Shown here: piece by piece, positions 56,580 through 64,000 of the stretch
Layout of the letters: the number at the start of each line of letters is the position of its first letter
Numbering within the stretch: position 1 is the stretch's first letter
Assembly: GCF_014200595.1 (NCBI RefSeq)
Contig: NZ_JACHCG010000001.1
Coordinates: 1,860,001 to 1,924,000 of the forward strand
Length of the DNA: 64,000 nucleotides
Origin: Pedobacter cryoconitis
GTDB taxonomy: Bacteria > Bacteroidota > Bacteroidia > Sphingobacteriales > Sphingobacteriaceae
Direction of reading: 5' to 3'
The notes under the pieces: generated by a model
What the model saw: the letters and a program-made list of their open reading frames with translations, nothing else
Databases searched by the model: none
What the model was told of the DNA's origin: nothing
Translations under genes and position numbers: made by a program

Positions 56580-58205
56580 ATGAATTTTCAAGACCAGCTC
56601 AATTCCATTTTTGTTGAAGAGCATGAAATACCCGAAGCATTCAGATTGCAGCAAGAACTGCATCAGCGCGCGTATTTAAGTAATGGTGCCATGCATCCCT
56701 GGGATGGAGAAGTTCACACTGTAGTTTCCCCTGTTTGTATCAAAACTCCTGAGGGTTTACAGCGTAAGGTGATCGGTACCTATCCATTATGTAGTGAAAA
56801 AGAAGCCATGGAGGCGCTTGACGCTGCTGTTGCAGCCTATGACAATGGCCGCGGCGAATGGCCTACAATGAGTGTAGCGGACCGGATTACCCATGTAGAG
56901 AAATTTACAGGCAGAATTATTGAAAAGAAACAGGAGGTTGTTAAGCTGCTGATGTGGGAAATCGGTAAATCTTATGCCGATTCTGTGAAAGAATTTGACA
57001 GGACAGTTGAGTACATTCATGCGACTATTGATGCCCTTAAAGATCTGGACCGTCAGTCATCAAGGTTTACGATAGAACAGGGGATTGTTGCACAGGTCAG
57101 ACGTTCCCCACTTGGTGTAGTACTTTGTATGGGCCCGTTTAACTATCCATTGAATGAGACTTTTACCACTTTGATTCCCGCCCTGATTATGGGGAATACT
57201 TTATTGTTCAAACCACCTAAGCACGGTACGCTTTTACACTACCCATTATTGGAAGCTTTCAGAGATTCTTTCCCAAAAGGTGTAGTCAATACGATTTATG
57301 GCAGAGGAAATGTGATCATTCCCGGACTGATGAAATCAGGAAAGATTAATGTTTTAACTTTAATCGGTTCCAGTAAAGTAGCAAATGAACTGAAAAAGCT
57401 GCATCCAAAAGTTAACAGATTGCGGGCTATCTTAGGATTAGATGCAAAAAACGCAGCGATAATCACGGCACATGCAGACTTGGAATTGTCAGTTCAGGAA
57501 ACTGTTCTGGGGTCTTTGTCTTTTAACGGACAAAGATGTACCGCTTTAAAAATTATTTTCATCCACCGTTCTCTGGCTGATGAATTCCTGAAATTATTGT
57601 CAGCCGCTGTAGCTAAACTAAAGTTTGGTATGCCGTGGGTAGAAGGTGTATCCTTAACTCCTTTACCTGAACCACATAAACCCGCTTATCTTAAAGAATG
57701 TATTGAAGATGCCATCACACATGGTGCCTCGGTAATCAATGCGCATGGCGGTACTACCAATGAATCTTTCGTATATCCTGCAATTGTTTATCCAGTAAAC
57801 AAAGACATGAAACTTTATACGGAAGAACAGTTCGGACCGGTTATTCCTGTTGTTCCTTTTGATGACCTGGAAGAAACGATTGAATACCTGATTGAATCTA
57901 CGCATGGTCAGCAGGTTAGTATTTTTAGTAATGACCACGTAGAAGTTGCTGCTTTAATTGATCCGCTGATCAATCAGGTGAGCCGTGTAAATATCAATTG
58001 TCAATGTCAGCGCGGGCCGGATGCGTTTCCGTTTACGGGTAGAAAAGATAGTGCAGAAGGTACATTGTCAGTTGTAGATGCACTTCGGTCTTTCTCTATC
58101 CGATCTCTGGTAGCTACCAAGCTGAATGAAAGTAATAAGTTGTTAATCAATGAAATAATTGATGGTAATAATTCTAATTTTTTAAGTACTAAATATCTGT
58201 TCTAA
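56580..58205 (+). CDS. NADP-dependent non-phosphorylating glyceraldehyde-3-phosphate dehydrogenase-type ALDH
   Basis: A 541-aa aldehyde dehydrogenase closest to the NADP-GAPDH (GapN-like) branch. The catalytic Cys is in LSFNGQRCTALK and the cofactor region includes MGPFNYPLNETF. The usual general-base Glu of LELGGK is absent: the motif reads LGLDAKNAAI, a variant I believe is normal for this branch. It would oxidise glyceraldehyde-3-phosphate from KDPG cleavage directly to 3-phosphoglycerate with NADPH formation, which fits the galacturonate pathway. It could also be a related aldehyde dehydrogenase. A strong terminator follows. Confidence 0.85.
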   Translation: MNFQDQLNSIFVEEHEIPEAFRLQQELHQRAYLSNGAMHPWDGEVHTVVSPVCIKTPEGLQRKVIGTYPLCSEKEAMEALDAAVAAYDNGRGEWPTMSVADRITHVEKFTGRIIEKKQEVVKLLMWEIGKSYADSVKEFDRTVEYIHATIDALKDLDRQSSRFTIEQGIVAQVRRSPLGVVLCMGPFNYPLNETFTTLIPALIMGNTLLFKPPKHGTLLHYPLLEAFRDSFPKGVVNTIYGRGNVIIPGLMKSGKINVLTLIGSSKVANELKKLHPKVNRLRAILGLDAKNAAIITAHADLELSVQETVLGSLSFNGQRCTALKIIFIHRSLADEFLKLLSAAVAKLKFGMPWVEGVSLTPLPEPHKPAYLKECIEDAITHGASVINAHGGTTNESFVYPAIVYPVNKDMKLYTEEQFGPVIPVVPFDDLEETIEYLIESTHGQQVSIFSNDHVEVAALIDPLINQVSRVNINCQCQRGPDAFPFTGRKDSAEGTLSVVDALRSFSIRSLVATKLNESNKLLINEIIDGNNSNFLSTKYLF

Positions 58206-58229
58206 AAAATACTAAGCTTAATTACTGTG

Positions 58230-58271
58230 AAAAAAGGGAGTCCTGAAGTCAATTCAGAACTCCCTTTTTTT
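58230..58271 (+). terminator. Rho-independent terminator
   Basis: AAAAAAGGGAGTCCTGAA ... TTCAGAACTCCCTTTTTTT: a GC-rich stem with a one-base mismatch and a seven-T tract, separating the dehydrogenase gene from the susC promoter. Confidence 0.88.
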
Positions 58272-58295
58272 ATGTGGATTATTGATTCCGTATTT

Positions 58296-58361
58296 CGGCA
58301 ACGATTGCGTAGTTATTTTCCCGGATTTAAATTCATTTCGCTGGAAAACTATGTAGACTTG
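58296..58361 (+). promoter_or_regulatory. LacI-type operator and promoter of the susC-susD unit
   Basis: CGGCAACGATTGCGTA (58296-58311) and AAAACTATGTAGACTTGTTA (58345-58364) are identical to the copies before GH28 and at the same spacing. The -7 TAGACTTG is 58354-58361. Confidence 0.8.
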
Positions 58362-58446
58362 TTATAAAACTTAATTGATTTAATTTTTTGATTTCTCCCG
58401 GGAATAAAGAATTATACCCTTAAGCGATTATCCTAACCAAATATTT

Positions 58447-61410
58447 ATGAGCAAATTTTATCTTTTAATTGTAGGGTTCTGCTTTTTTTGCAGTTTCCTA
58501 TCCGCACAAACCCGCAAAATCTCGGGGCAGGTGACTGATGCAAAAAGCGGAGAAACACTGATCGGCGTGAGTGTCCTGGTCAAAGGAACCAGCCAGGGAA
58601 CCAGTACCGATACCAACGGGAAATTCAGTTTAAACATTTCAGGTAACGATGCAATTCTGGTCATCAACTATGTAGGTTACCTCAAAGAAGAAGTAAGCGC
58701 AGCTGGCCAGACACAAATTCAAATTAAGCTGACACCCAATGAGACAGCCTTAAACGAGGTTGTGGTGATTGGTTATGGAACGGTAAAGAAAAGAGACCTT
58801 ACTGGCTCAGTAGTTTCTGTGAAAGGCGAAGACATTGCCAAAGTTCCTTCTTCAAATCCATTAGAATCTATTCAGGGTAAAGTACCAGGAGTTGATGTAA
58901 CCAGAAGCAGTGGTGCAGCTTCTTCAGGAGTAAATATCAATATCAGGGGGACGAGATCAATATCGGCAGGCAATGGCCCGCTGATCATTGTAGATGGTGT
59001 ACAATATTCAAGTCTGCAAGATTTAAACCCAAATGATATTGCTTCTATGGAGATTTTAAAAGATGCTTCTTCCACAGCAATATATGGATCCAGAGGTGCT
59101 AACGGTGTAATTCTGATTACTACCAAAAAAGGGATCTCAGGACAGGCAACGGTTTCCTTAAACACCTATTATGGTGTGTCAAAAGTATCCAGATATCCTT
59201 CAGTAATGAATGCAGAGCAATATATCGAACAGCGCAGGCAGGCTAACCGTACTACAGGTAACTGGTCAGGTCCGGCAGACGATGTTAAAATTTTCAATTC
59301 CGCAGAATATACAGCGATACAAAACAAAGAGTTTCTGGACTATCAGGATCTGATCTTTCATGATGGAAGTCAGCAGGACTACCAGTTAGGCGTAAGGGCC
59401 GGGACAGAAAAAACCAAAGTATATTTCTCACTCGATTATCTGGATGAGAAAGGTGTCTTGAAAATGGACAAATCCAGTCGTTATACTGCCCGTTTAAATC
59501 TTGATCAGTCTATCGGTAAATACTTTACAACCGGGATGCAAGGGCAGTTTACACATTATGAACAAGATAACCGCCGTGACCCATTAAACCAGGTGAACAA
59601 AATCTCTCCGCTCGGTACACTTTATGACAATGATGGTAAATTCATCGTATATCCACTGGCAGGTACTTTTGTGAGCCCGCTTGCAGACGAACAGCCAGAC
59701 GTCTATTCCAATAAAACCGTGATTAACCGCACACTGCTTTCCGCTTATATGGAATTCAAGCCTTTCAAAGGATTAGTTGCCCGTTCCAATCTTGGGGTAA
59801 ACCTGAACAATGACAGGACAGGGACTTATGCAGACCGTTTTTCTCTGGATCGTAATGGCTCTGTGCCAAAAGCAACCTATTCAGCCTCGAACGGACATTT
59901 AATTAACATAGAGAACTATATTACCTATAGTAAAGAAATCAAAGATCATGCTTTTACAGTGACTGGGATTAACAGTTTACTTTATAACAGATCTGATAAT
60001 ATTGCTGCCTCAGGTGAGAATCAGTTGTTAAAATCACAATTGTTCTACGGTCTTGGAAATACGCAGAATCAGGCAGTAAACACAGCCTATACGATGAATA
60101 ACCTGATTTCATTCGCAGGCAGGTTAAATTATGCCTACAAAGGTAAATACCTGTTAACGGCAACAGGGCGTACTGATGGTTCTTCGAAATTAGCAGAAGG
60201 CAATAAATGGGCATTTTTCCCTTCTGCCGCAGTAGCCTGGAGAGTTAGTGACGAACAGTTTTTAAAAGACAATAAAATCATCAGTGATTTAAAATTAAAG
60301 TATAGTTACGGTATTGCCGGCAGTGATAATATCAATTCCTATGCTACTCAGAGTAGTTTATCCAGGATTGCATTTGCTTACGATGATGCTCCGGCACTGG
60401 CTTACGGTTATTCTCCAAGAATTGGTAATCTGGCGTTGACATGGGAAAAAACGAAAACAAGTGATTTTGGATTAGAGATCTCGCTCTTTAAAAATAGAAT
60501 AACTGCAACCGTTGATTATTATGATTCCAAAACCTATGATTTACTGTTAAACAGAAGTCTGCCACCAACAGACGGTGTAATCAGTGTAATTCAAAACATC
60601 GCAAAAACACGCAATAAAGGTATTGAGGTTTACATTTCTTCAAAAAACATCAGCCATAAAGATTTTCAGTGGACTACCAATATCAGTTTCAGCAGAAATA
60701 GAGAAAAGATTGTTGAACTTGCAGGAGGGGCGCAATCAGACGTGTTAAATTCCTGGTTTGTAGGCTCACCGATCCAATCTTTCTATGATTATGAAAAGAT
60801 AGGGATCTGGCAAACAGCCGATGCAACAGAAGCGGCAAAATATGGGCAAAAACCGGGGGACATCAGAGTTCGCGATCTGAATAACGATGGTAAGATTGAT
60901 GCCACCAACGACCGTAAGATTATAGGTACTAACCGCCCGGATTGGAGCGGAGGCCTTGAAAATACATTTACCTACAAAGCCTGGGATCTGAATATTTATC
61001 TTTTCGTCAGGATGGGGCAGACTGTATACGCCGATTTTTTGCGCAGATACGATCCGCAGGGAATTAACAACAGTTCTACGATTATTAACTATTGGACACC
61101 AGAAAATGCCACTAATGATTTTCCACGTCCAAATAAGAACATCTCGTTTAACTCTACACTCTATTCCACTGCTTTAGGCTATACAGACGGATCTTTTATC
61201 AGATTAAGGAATATTACATTAGGCTATACCGTACCCAAAAATGTATTGGAGAAGAGTTTTATCAAAAGCGTACGCGTTTACGCTACTGCCAGAAACCCTT
61301 TTACTTATACAAAATCATCTTTGCTTAAAGAATATGATCCTGAGCGGGGCGGATCAGAAGGTGCTCCGATGACCAAGCTTTATACCGTTGGCTTAAACGT
61401 TACTTTTTAA
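58447..61410 (+). CDS. SusC/RagA TonB-linked outer membrane transporter
   Basis: A 987-aa SusC-like receptor importing oligosaccharides. It has a signal peptide ending LSAQT, a carboxypeptidase-D-like domain (KISGQVTDAKSGETLIGVSV), the RagA segment EVVVIGYGTVKKRDLTGSV, the plug blocks SGVNINIRGTRSI and ILKDASSTAIYGSRGANGV, and a barrel ending TVGLNVTF. It is paired with SusD 15 nt downstream. Pectin locus context implies galacturonan fragments as ligand. Confidence 0.95.
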   Translation: MSKFYLLIVGFCFFCSFLSAQTRKISGQVTDAKSGETLIGVSVLVKGTSQGTSTDTNGKFSLNISGNDAILVINYVGYLKEEVSAAGQTQIQIKLTPNETALNEVVVIGYGTVKKRDLTGSVVSVKGEDIAKVPSSNPLESIQGKVPGVDVTRSSGAASSGVNINIRGTRSISAGNGPLIIVDGVQYSSLQDLNPNDIASMEILKDASSTAIYGSRGANGVILITTKKGISGQATVSLNTYYGVSKVSRYPSVMNAEQYIEQRRQANRTTGNWSGPADDVKIFNSAEYTAIQNKEFLDYQDLIFHDGSQQDYQLGVRAGTEKTKVYFSLDYLDEKGVLKMDKSSRYTARLNLDQSIGKYFTTGMQGQFTHYEQDNRRDPLNQVNKISPLGTLYDNDGKFIVYPLAGTFVSPLADEQPDVYSNKTVINRTLLSAYMEFKPFKGLVARSNLGVNLNNDRTGTYADRFSLDRNGSVPKATYSASNGHLINIENYITYSKEIKDHAFTVTGINSLLYNRSDNIAASGENQLLKSQLFYGLGNTQNQAVNTAYTMNNLISFAGRLNYAYKGKYLLTATGRTDGSSKLAEGNKWAFFPSAAVAWRVSDEQFLKDNKIISDLKLKYSYGIAGSDNINSYATQSSLSRIAFAYDDAPALAYGYSPRIGNLALTWEKTKTSDFGLEISLFKNRITATVDYYDSKTYDLLLNRSLPPTDGVISVIQNIAKTRNKGIEVYISSKNISHKDFQWTTNISFSRNREKIVELAGGAQSDVLNSWFVGSPIQSFYDYEKIGIWQTADATEAAKYGQKPGDIRVRDLNNDGKIDATNDRKIIGTNRPDWSGGLENTFTYKAWDLNIYLFVRMGQTVYADFLRRYDPQGINNSSTIINYWTPENATNDFPRPNKNISFNSTLYSTALGYTDGSFIRLRNITLGYTVPKNVLEKSFIKSVRVYATARNPFTYTKSSLLKEYDPERGGSEGAPMTKLYTVGLNVTF

Positions 61411-61425
61411 CTCAAATTTATCGAA

Positions 61426-63060
61426 ATGAAACAATATATATATAAAGGCATGATTGTCTTTGCAGGGCTGACAGTAACTTTTTCCTGCAAAAAATCACTT
61501 GTGGAAAACAACCCCTCAGGAATTACTGCTGAAAGTGTTTATACTACGCCGGCAGGATTTGAAACGCTTGTAAATGCGGCTTATTCCTATCAGCGCTGGT
61601 GGTATGGAAAAGAAGAAGGGCATAGTATTTCTGAGATGGGTACAGACCTCTGGATGAGTGGTGCTGGTGATATTAGTACTGATTTAACCCAATATATTAA
61701 CCTTCAGGGTACAAATGCTGCGCTTACTACGGAATGGCAGCAATTATATGCGGCTGTTAATTTGTGCAATGCAGGAATAAATAAGATTGCAGGGGCAGGG
61801 CTGTCCTCCACTGCAAGGCCAATCAGAGAAGCCGAATTAAAGTTTCTGCGCGCATTTTATTACTGGCATATCGTTGAAACCTGGGGAGGAGTCCATTTTT
61901 CATTAAATGAAACTCAGGGAGTAATTACAACGGCGAATAAAACACCTGTAGAAACCTTTAATAAGCAAATTATTGATGACCTGTTATTTGCAGTGGCCAA
62001 TCTGCCGGTTACCACAGCAGATTATGGAAGAGTGACCAAACCCGCTGCACAGGCTTTTTTGTCTAGAATGTACCTTACACAGAAGAAAAATGCGGAGGCC
62101 AGAGATATGGCTCTGGCAGTAATTAATGGTGGTTATGGTTTTACTTTATTACCTGCCTATGCTGACCTGTGGAAAATGGCAAATCTCAAAAACAAGGAAG
62201 TCGTTTATGCAGTTAACTATTCAACAAATTTATCTTTAAATGATCTTATAGATCCGATTCTCAATCCCCTGGGCCATAGCAGGGGTAGTAATAATGGACA
62301 TATGTTATATGCGATGAAATACGATGATCAGCCTGGCATGTTGCGCGACCTGGCTAATGGCAGGCCGTTTGACCGTTATATGCCTACACGTTTTCTATTG
62401 GATTTATATGATGACAATGATTCCAGGTATGAAGGCTCATTTCAAACGGTCTGGTATGCAAATGGTACAACCAGGCCAGCAGGGATGAAAATAGGAGATA
62501 CCGCTATTCTGACTACGAAAAAAGTGTTTCCATCTGCTGGTAAATTATATAAAGTATTTGATCGCAATGCTGTTTACAACGCAAACGGAACTGTTAAGGA
62601 TCAATTACATTATGTCTCGCTGATTAAGTTTGCAGATCCTGCCAGAACAAGTATCAATGAGGCACAGAGTGCAAGAGATGTTTTTGTGATTCGTTTCGCC
62701 GAGTTATATCTGATTGCTGCTGAAGCCGAATTTAACCTGGGGAATCCGGGCGCCGCTGCAACTTACTTGAATGTGATCCGTAGCAGGGCCGCTAAATCTG
62801 GTAAAGTGGCTGCTATGCAGATTACGCCGGCACAGGTTACCTTAGACTTTATATTAGACGAACGGGCAAGGGAGTTTGCTGGTGAGCAAATACGCTGGTT
62901 TGATTTGAAAAGAGCTGGTAAATTGCAGGAACGTGTCAAAGCATTTAACCCTGATGCAAAAGGTATAACTGATTTTAACCTGATCAGGCCAATTCCAAGG
63001 ACACAGCTGGATGCCGTTACTAATAAAAGTGAATTCACACAGAATCCTGGGTATCAATAA
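61426..63060 (+). CDS. SusD/RagB glycan-binding lipoprotein
   Basis: A 544-aa SusD-like surface lipoprotein that captures oligosaccharides for the SusC barrel. Lipobox VTFSCKKS (Cys about 21). N-terminal helices with TPR-like repeats (REAELKFLRAFYYWHIVETWGG) and the C-terminal RagB/SusD signature (FVIRFAELYLIAAEAEFNLG; LDFILDERAREFAGEQIRWFDLKR) are complete. The stop codon is followed directly by an Rpn nuclease remnant. Confidence 0.95.
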   Translation: MKQYIYKGMIVFAGLTVTFSCKKSLVENNPSGITAESVYTTPAGFETLVNAAYSYQRWWYGKEEGHSISEMGTDLWMSGAGDISTDLTQYINLQGTNAALTTEWQQLYAAVNLCNAGINKIAGAGLSSTARPIREAELKFLRAFYYWHIVETWGGVHFSLNETQGVITTANKTPVETFNKQIIDDLLFAVANLPVTTADYGRVTKPAAQAFLSRMYLTQKKNAEARDMALAVINGGYGFTLLPAYADLWKMANLKNKEVVYAVNYSTNLSLNDLIDPILNPLGHSRGSNNGHMLYAMKYDDQPGMLRDLANGRPFDRYMPTRFLLDLYDDNDSRYEGSFQTVWYANGTTRPAGMKIGDTAILTTKKVFPSAGKLYKVFDRNAVYNANGTVKDQLHYVSLIKFADPARTSINEAQSARDVFVIRFAELYLIAAEAEFNLGNPGAAATYLNVIRSRAAKSGKVAAMQITPAQVTLDFILDERAREFAGEQIRWFDLKRAGKLQERVKAFNPDAKGITDFNLIRPIPRTQLDAVTNKSEFTQNPGYQ

Positions 63061-63604
63061 ACTGAAAGAAGTTTTCCTGATTGGAATTCTGGATTTTAAA
63101 ATGAAAAACTGCTTAAGCAGTGATTATTTGCAAAGCATTTCACTGGTCAATACCGGTACAGGTAAAATATTCCACAATGGACTGGGATTTAAGTTTTTGG
63201 AACTGCCTAAATTTGTAAAGAAAGAAGATGAACTGGAAACTGAGCTGGACAAATGGGTTTATATGCTTAAACACATGCACAGCCTGGATCAGATTCCTAA
63301 GTATCTGGATAAACGTGTTTTTGAAAAAATATTTAATATCGCTGAAATGGGCAGACTATCACCAGAACAACAATTTGTATACGATTCAATTTTGCAGCGG
63401 GAAGAAGACGATTATTGCCGGCTTAAATCTGCCGAGCGCAGAGGAATAGAAAAAGGAAAGGAAGAAGGTTTAGGGCAGGGAGAGGAAAAAGGGAAACATG
63501 AAACTGCACTGGCCATCGCAAGAAAGATGAAAGAAGAAAACTTTGATCTGGTTAAAATTGCCAGATTTACTGCACTTTCCATTGAAGAAATAGAAAGTCT
63601 TTAA
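63059..63604 (+). pseudogene. N-terminally truncated Rpn/PD-(D/E)xK transposase-family remnant
   Basis: About 181 codons encode the C-terminal part of an Rpn-family (recombination-promoting nuclease / putative transposase) protein: FLIGILDFKMKN, GLGFKFLELPKFVKKEDEL and the charged tail ERRGIEKGKEEGLGQGEEKGKHE. Full-length members are near 300 aa. The N-terminal nuclease domain with the catalytic Asp and ExQ or ExK residues is missing. Similarity starts exactly at the SusD stop codon, so a deletion or insertion junction lies there. A start at 63011 inside susD is artificial. Probably not active. Confidence 0.75.
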
Positions 63605-63605
63605 G

Positions 63606-63652
63606 GAAAGAAGGAAGTGTAATCTTTGATTTAGACTATACTTCCTTCTTTC
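63606..63652. terminator. Bidirectional terminator
   Basis: GAAAGAAGGAAGT (63606-63618) pairs perfectly with ACTTCCTTCTTTC (63640-63652), followed by TTTT. It lies between the Rpn remnant and the convergent pectate lyase gene. Confidence 0.78.
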
Positions 63653-63679
63653 TTTTAGTATTCCTGTTTAAGAAACAAA

Positions 63680-64000
63680 TCAGGAACAGTTATTACCAGT
63701 CAGCGTAGCTCCTGCACCACCCGATGAAGTAACCGCAGCTTTAACATTGGATGAATTCAATATTGAAATGCTGTAAGAAGGTGTAAATGCACTATTACCA
63801 TTACCTATAACATTTCCCGTTACATTAGTAAACGTATTATCTTTAAGCTGAACAGCTGTAGATTTATTGTCCATTAAGTCAACAGGATTTTTAACATTTT
63901 CGAAAACGTTCGCCTCTGCCAGAATATTTGCCTCAAAACCCGCCTGTATACAGCTTTTACTTACCGTGCTGCTAAAATAGTTATTGACCAGATGGACTTT
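63680..64000 (-). CDS. Pectate lyase family 1, C-terminal part (5' end beyond window)
   Basis: The minus-strand frame is open from the window edge to a TAA at 63680-63682 (106 codons). It reads as the last turns of a right-handed parallel beta-helix of PL1: VHLVNNYFSSTVSKSCIQAG, NILAEANVFENVKNPVD and later VQLKDNTFTNVTGNVI, ending GNNCS. The VHLVNNYF pattern is typical of pectate lyases. The catalytic Arg/Asp region lies outside the window. It would produce unsaturated oligogalacturonides for the GH105 enzyme. Confidence 0.8.
   Translation of the reverse strand, partial: KVHLVNNYFSSTVSKSCIQAGFEANILAEANVFENVKNPVDLMDNKSTAVQLKDNTFTNVTGNVIGNGNSAFTPSYSISILNSSNVKAAVTSSGGAGATLTGNNCS

Noticed and set aside
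63011..63058. ATG inside susD as start of the Rpn-type protein
   Set aside because: The 16 codons before 63059 lie in the susD coding sequence in another frame and show no similarity to Rpn proteins; the gene is a truncated remnant.
1..64000. Search for tRNA, rRNA, CRISPR arrays, prophage or intact insertion sequences
   Set aside because: No cloverleaf-like segments, regular spaced repeats, phage structural genes or transposase with terminal inverted repeats were seen; only the Rpn remnant hints at mobility.

Overview
The window looks like chromosomal DNA of a Sphingobacteriaceae-type Bacteroidota, most like Pedobacter. The evidence is SusC/SusD and Oar-like TonB receptors with carboxypeptidase-D-like N-terminal domains, T6SS-iii-type TssD and VgrG proteins, DUF1080/DUF4142/DUF1569/DUF6965-type proteins, TAnnTTTG promoter elements and almost no Shine-Dalgarno sequences. 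No rRNA, tRNA, CRISPR array, prophage or intact insertion sequence was seen.

Layout. (1) 1-3193: the end of a PAP2 phosphatase, then a convergent Gfo/Idh/MocA oxidoreductase plus DUF1080 pair (3-keto-glycoside type chemistry). (2) 3647-10763: a type VI secretion cargo island with no structural T6SS genes. It holds two TssD (Hcp) genes, VgrG, two unrecognised linker genes, a PAAR-like effector with a C-terminal PD-(D/E)xK (PoNe-like) nuclease, an Imm70 gene, a second immunity candidate, a coding remnant and a terminator. (3) 11187-28016: general accessory genes, including an Oar-like TonB receptor with a lipoprotein, an SDR with a Crp/Fnr regulator, an AI-2E-family permease, a siderophore-type TonB receptor with a PepSY membrane protein, LysE, MmcQ, DUF1569, DUF4142 and a zinc alcohol dehydrogenase.

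(4) 28293-39932: the most unusual part. Nine same-strand genes with gaps of 5-29 nt encode a lipoprotein with a degenerate vWA-like fold, a three-helix membrane protein, a tubulin/FtsZ-like GTPase, a 1302-residue protein with a C-terminal Hsp70/actin-type ATPase, a degenerate actin-like protein with a proline-rich tail, two TerD proteins, an inner-membrane-anchored OmpA-domain protein and a TerC membrane protein. I read this as an envelope-spanning, nucleotide-driven TerD/TerC system. I cannot tie the whole set to a named, characterised system.

(5) 39972-46684: a DyP peroxidase with a coupled partner, a PAS histidine kinase beyond a perfect 21-bp inverted repeat, MsrA, an SDR and a GrpB-like protein. 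(6) 46703-64000: an MFS exporter and then a pectin-utilisation locus with pectinesterase, UxaA, a LacI regulator, GH28, GH105, UxaC, a non-phosphorylating GAPDH-type dehydrogenase, SusC/SusD, a truncated Rpn nuclease remnant and the end of a PL1 pectate lyase. Three transcription units of this locus share a LacI-type operator placed exactly 58 bp upstream of a -7 element, which defines a local regulon. Together these genes would bind and import pectin fragments, de-esterify and depolymerise them, and convert galacturonate towards KDG.
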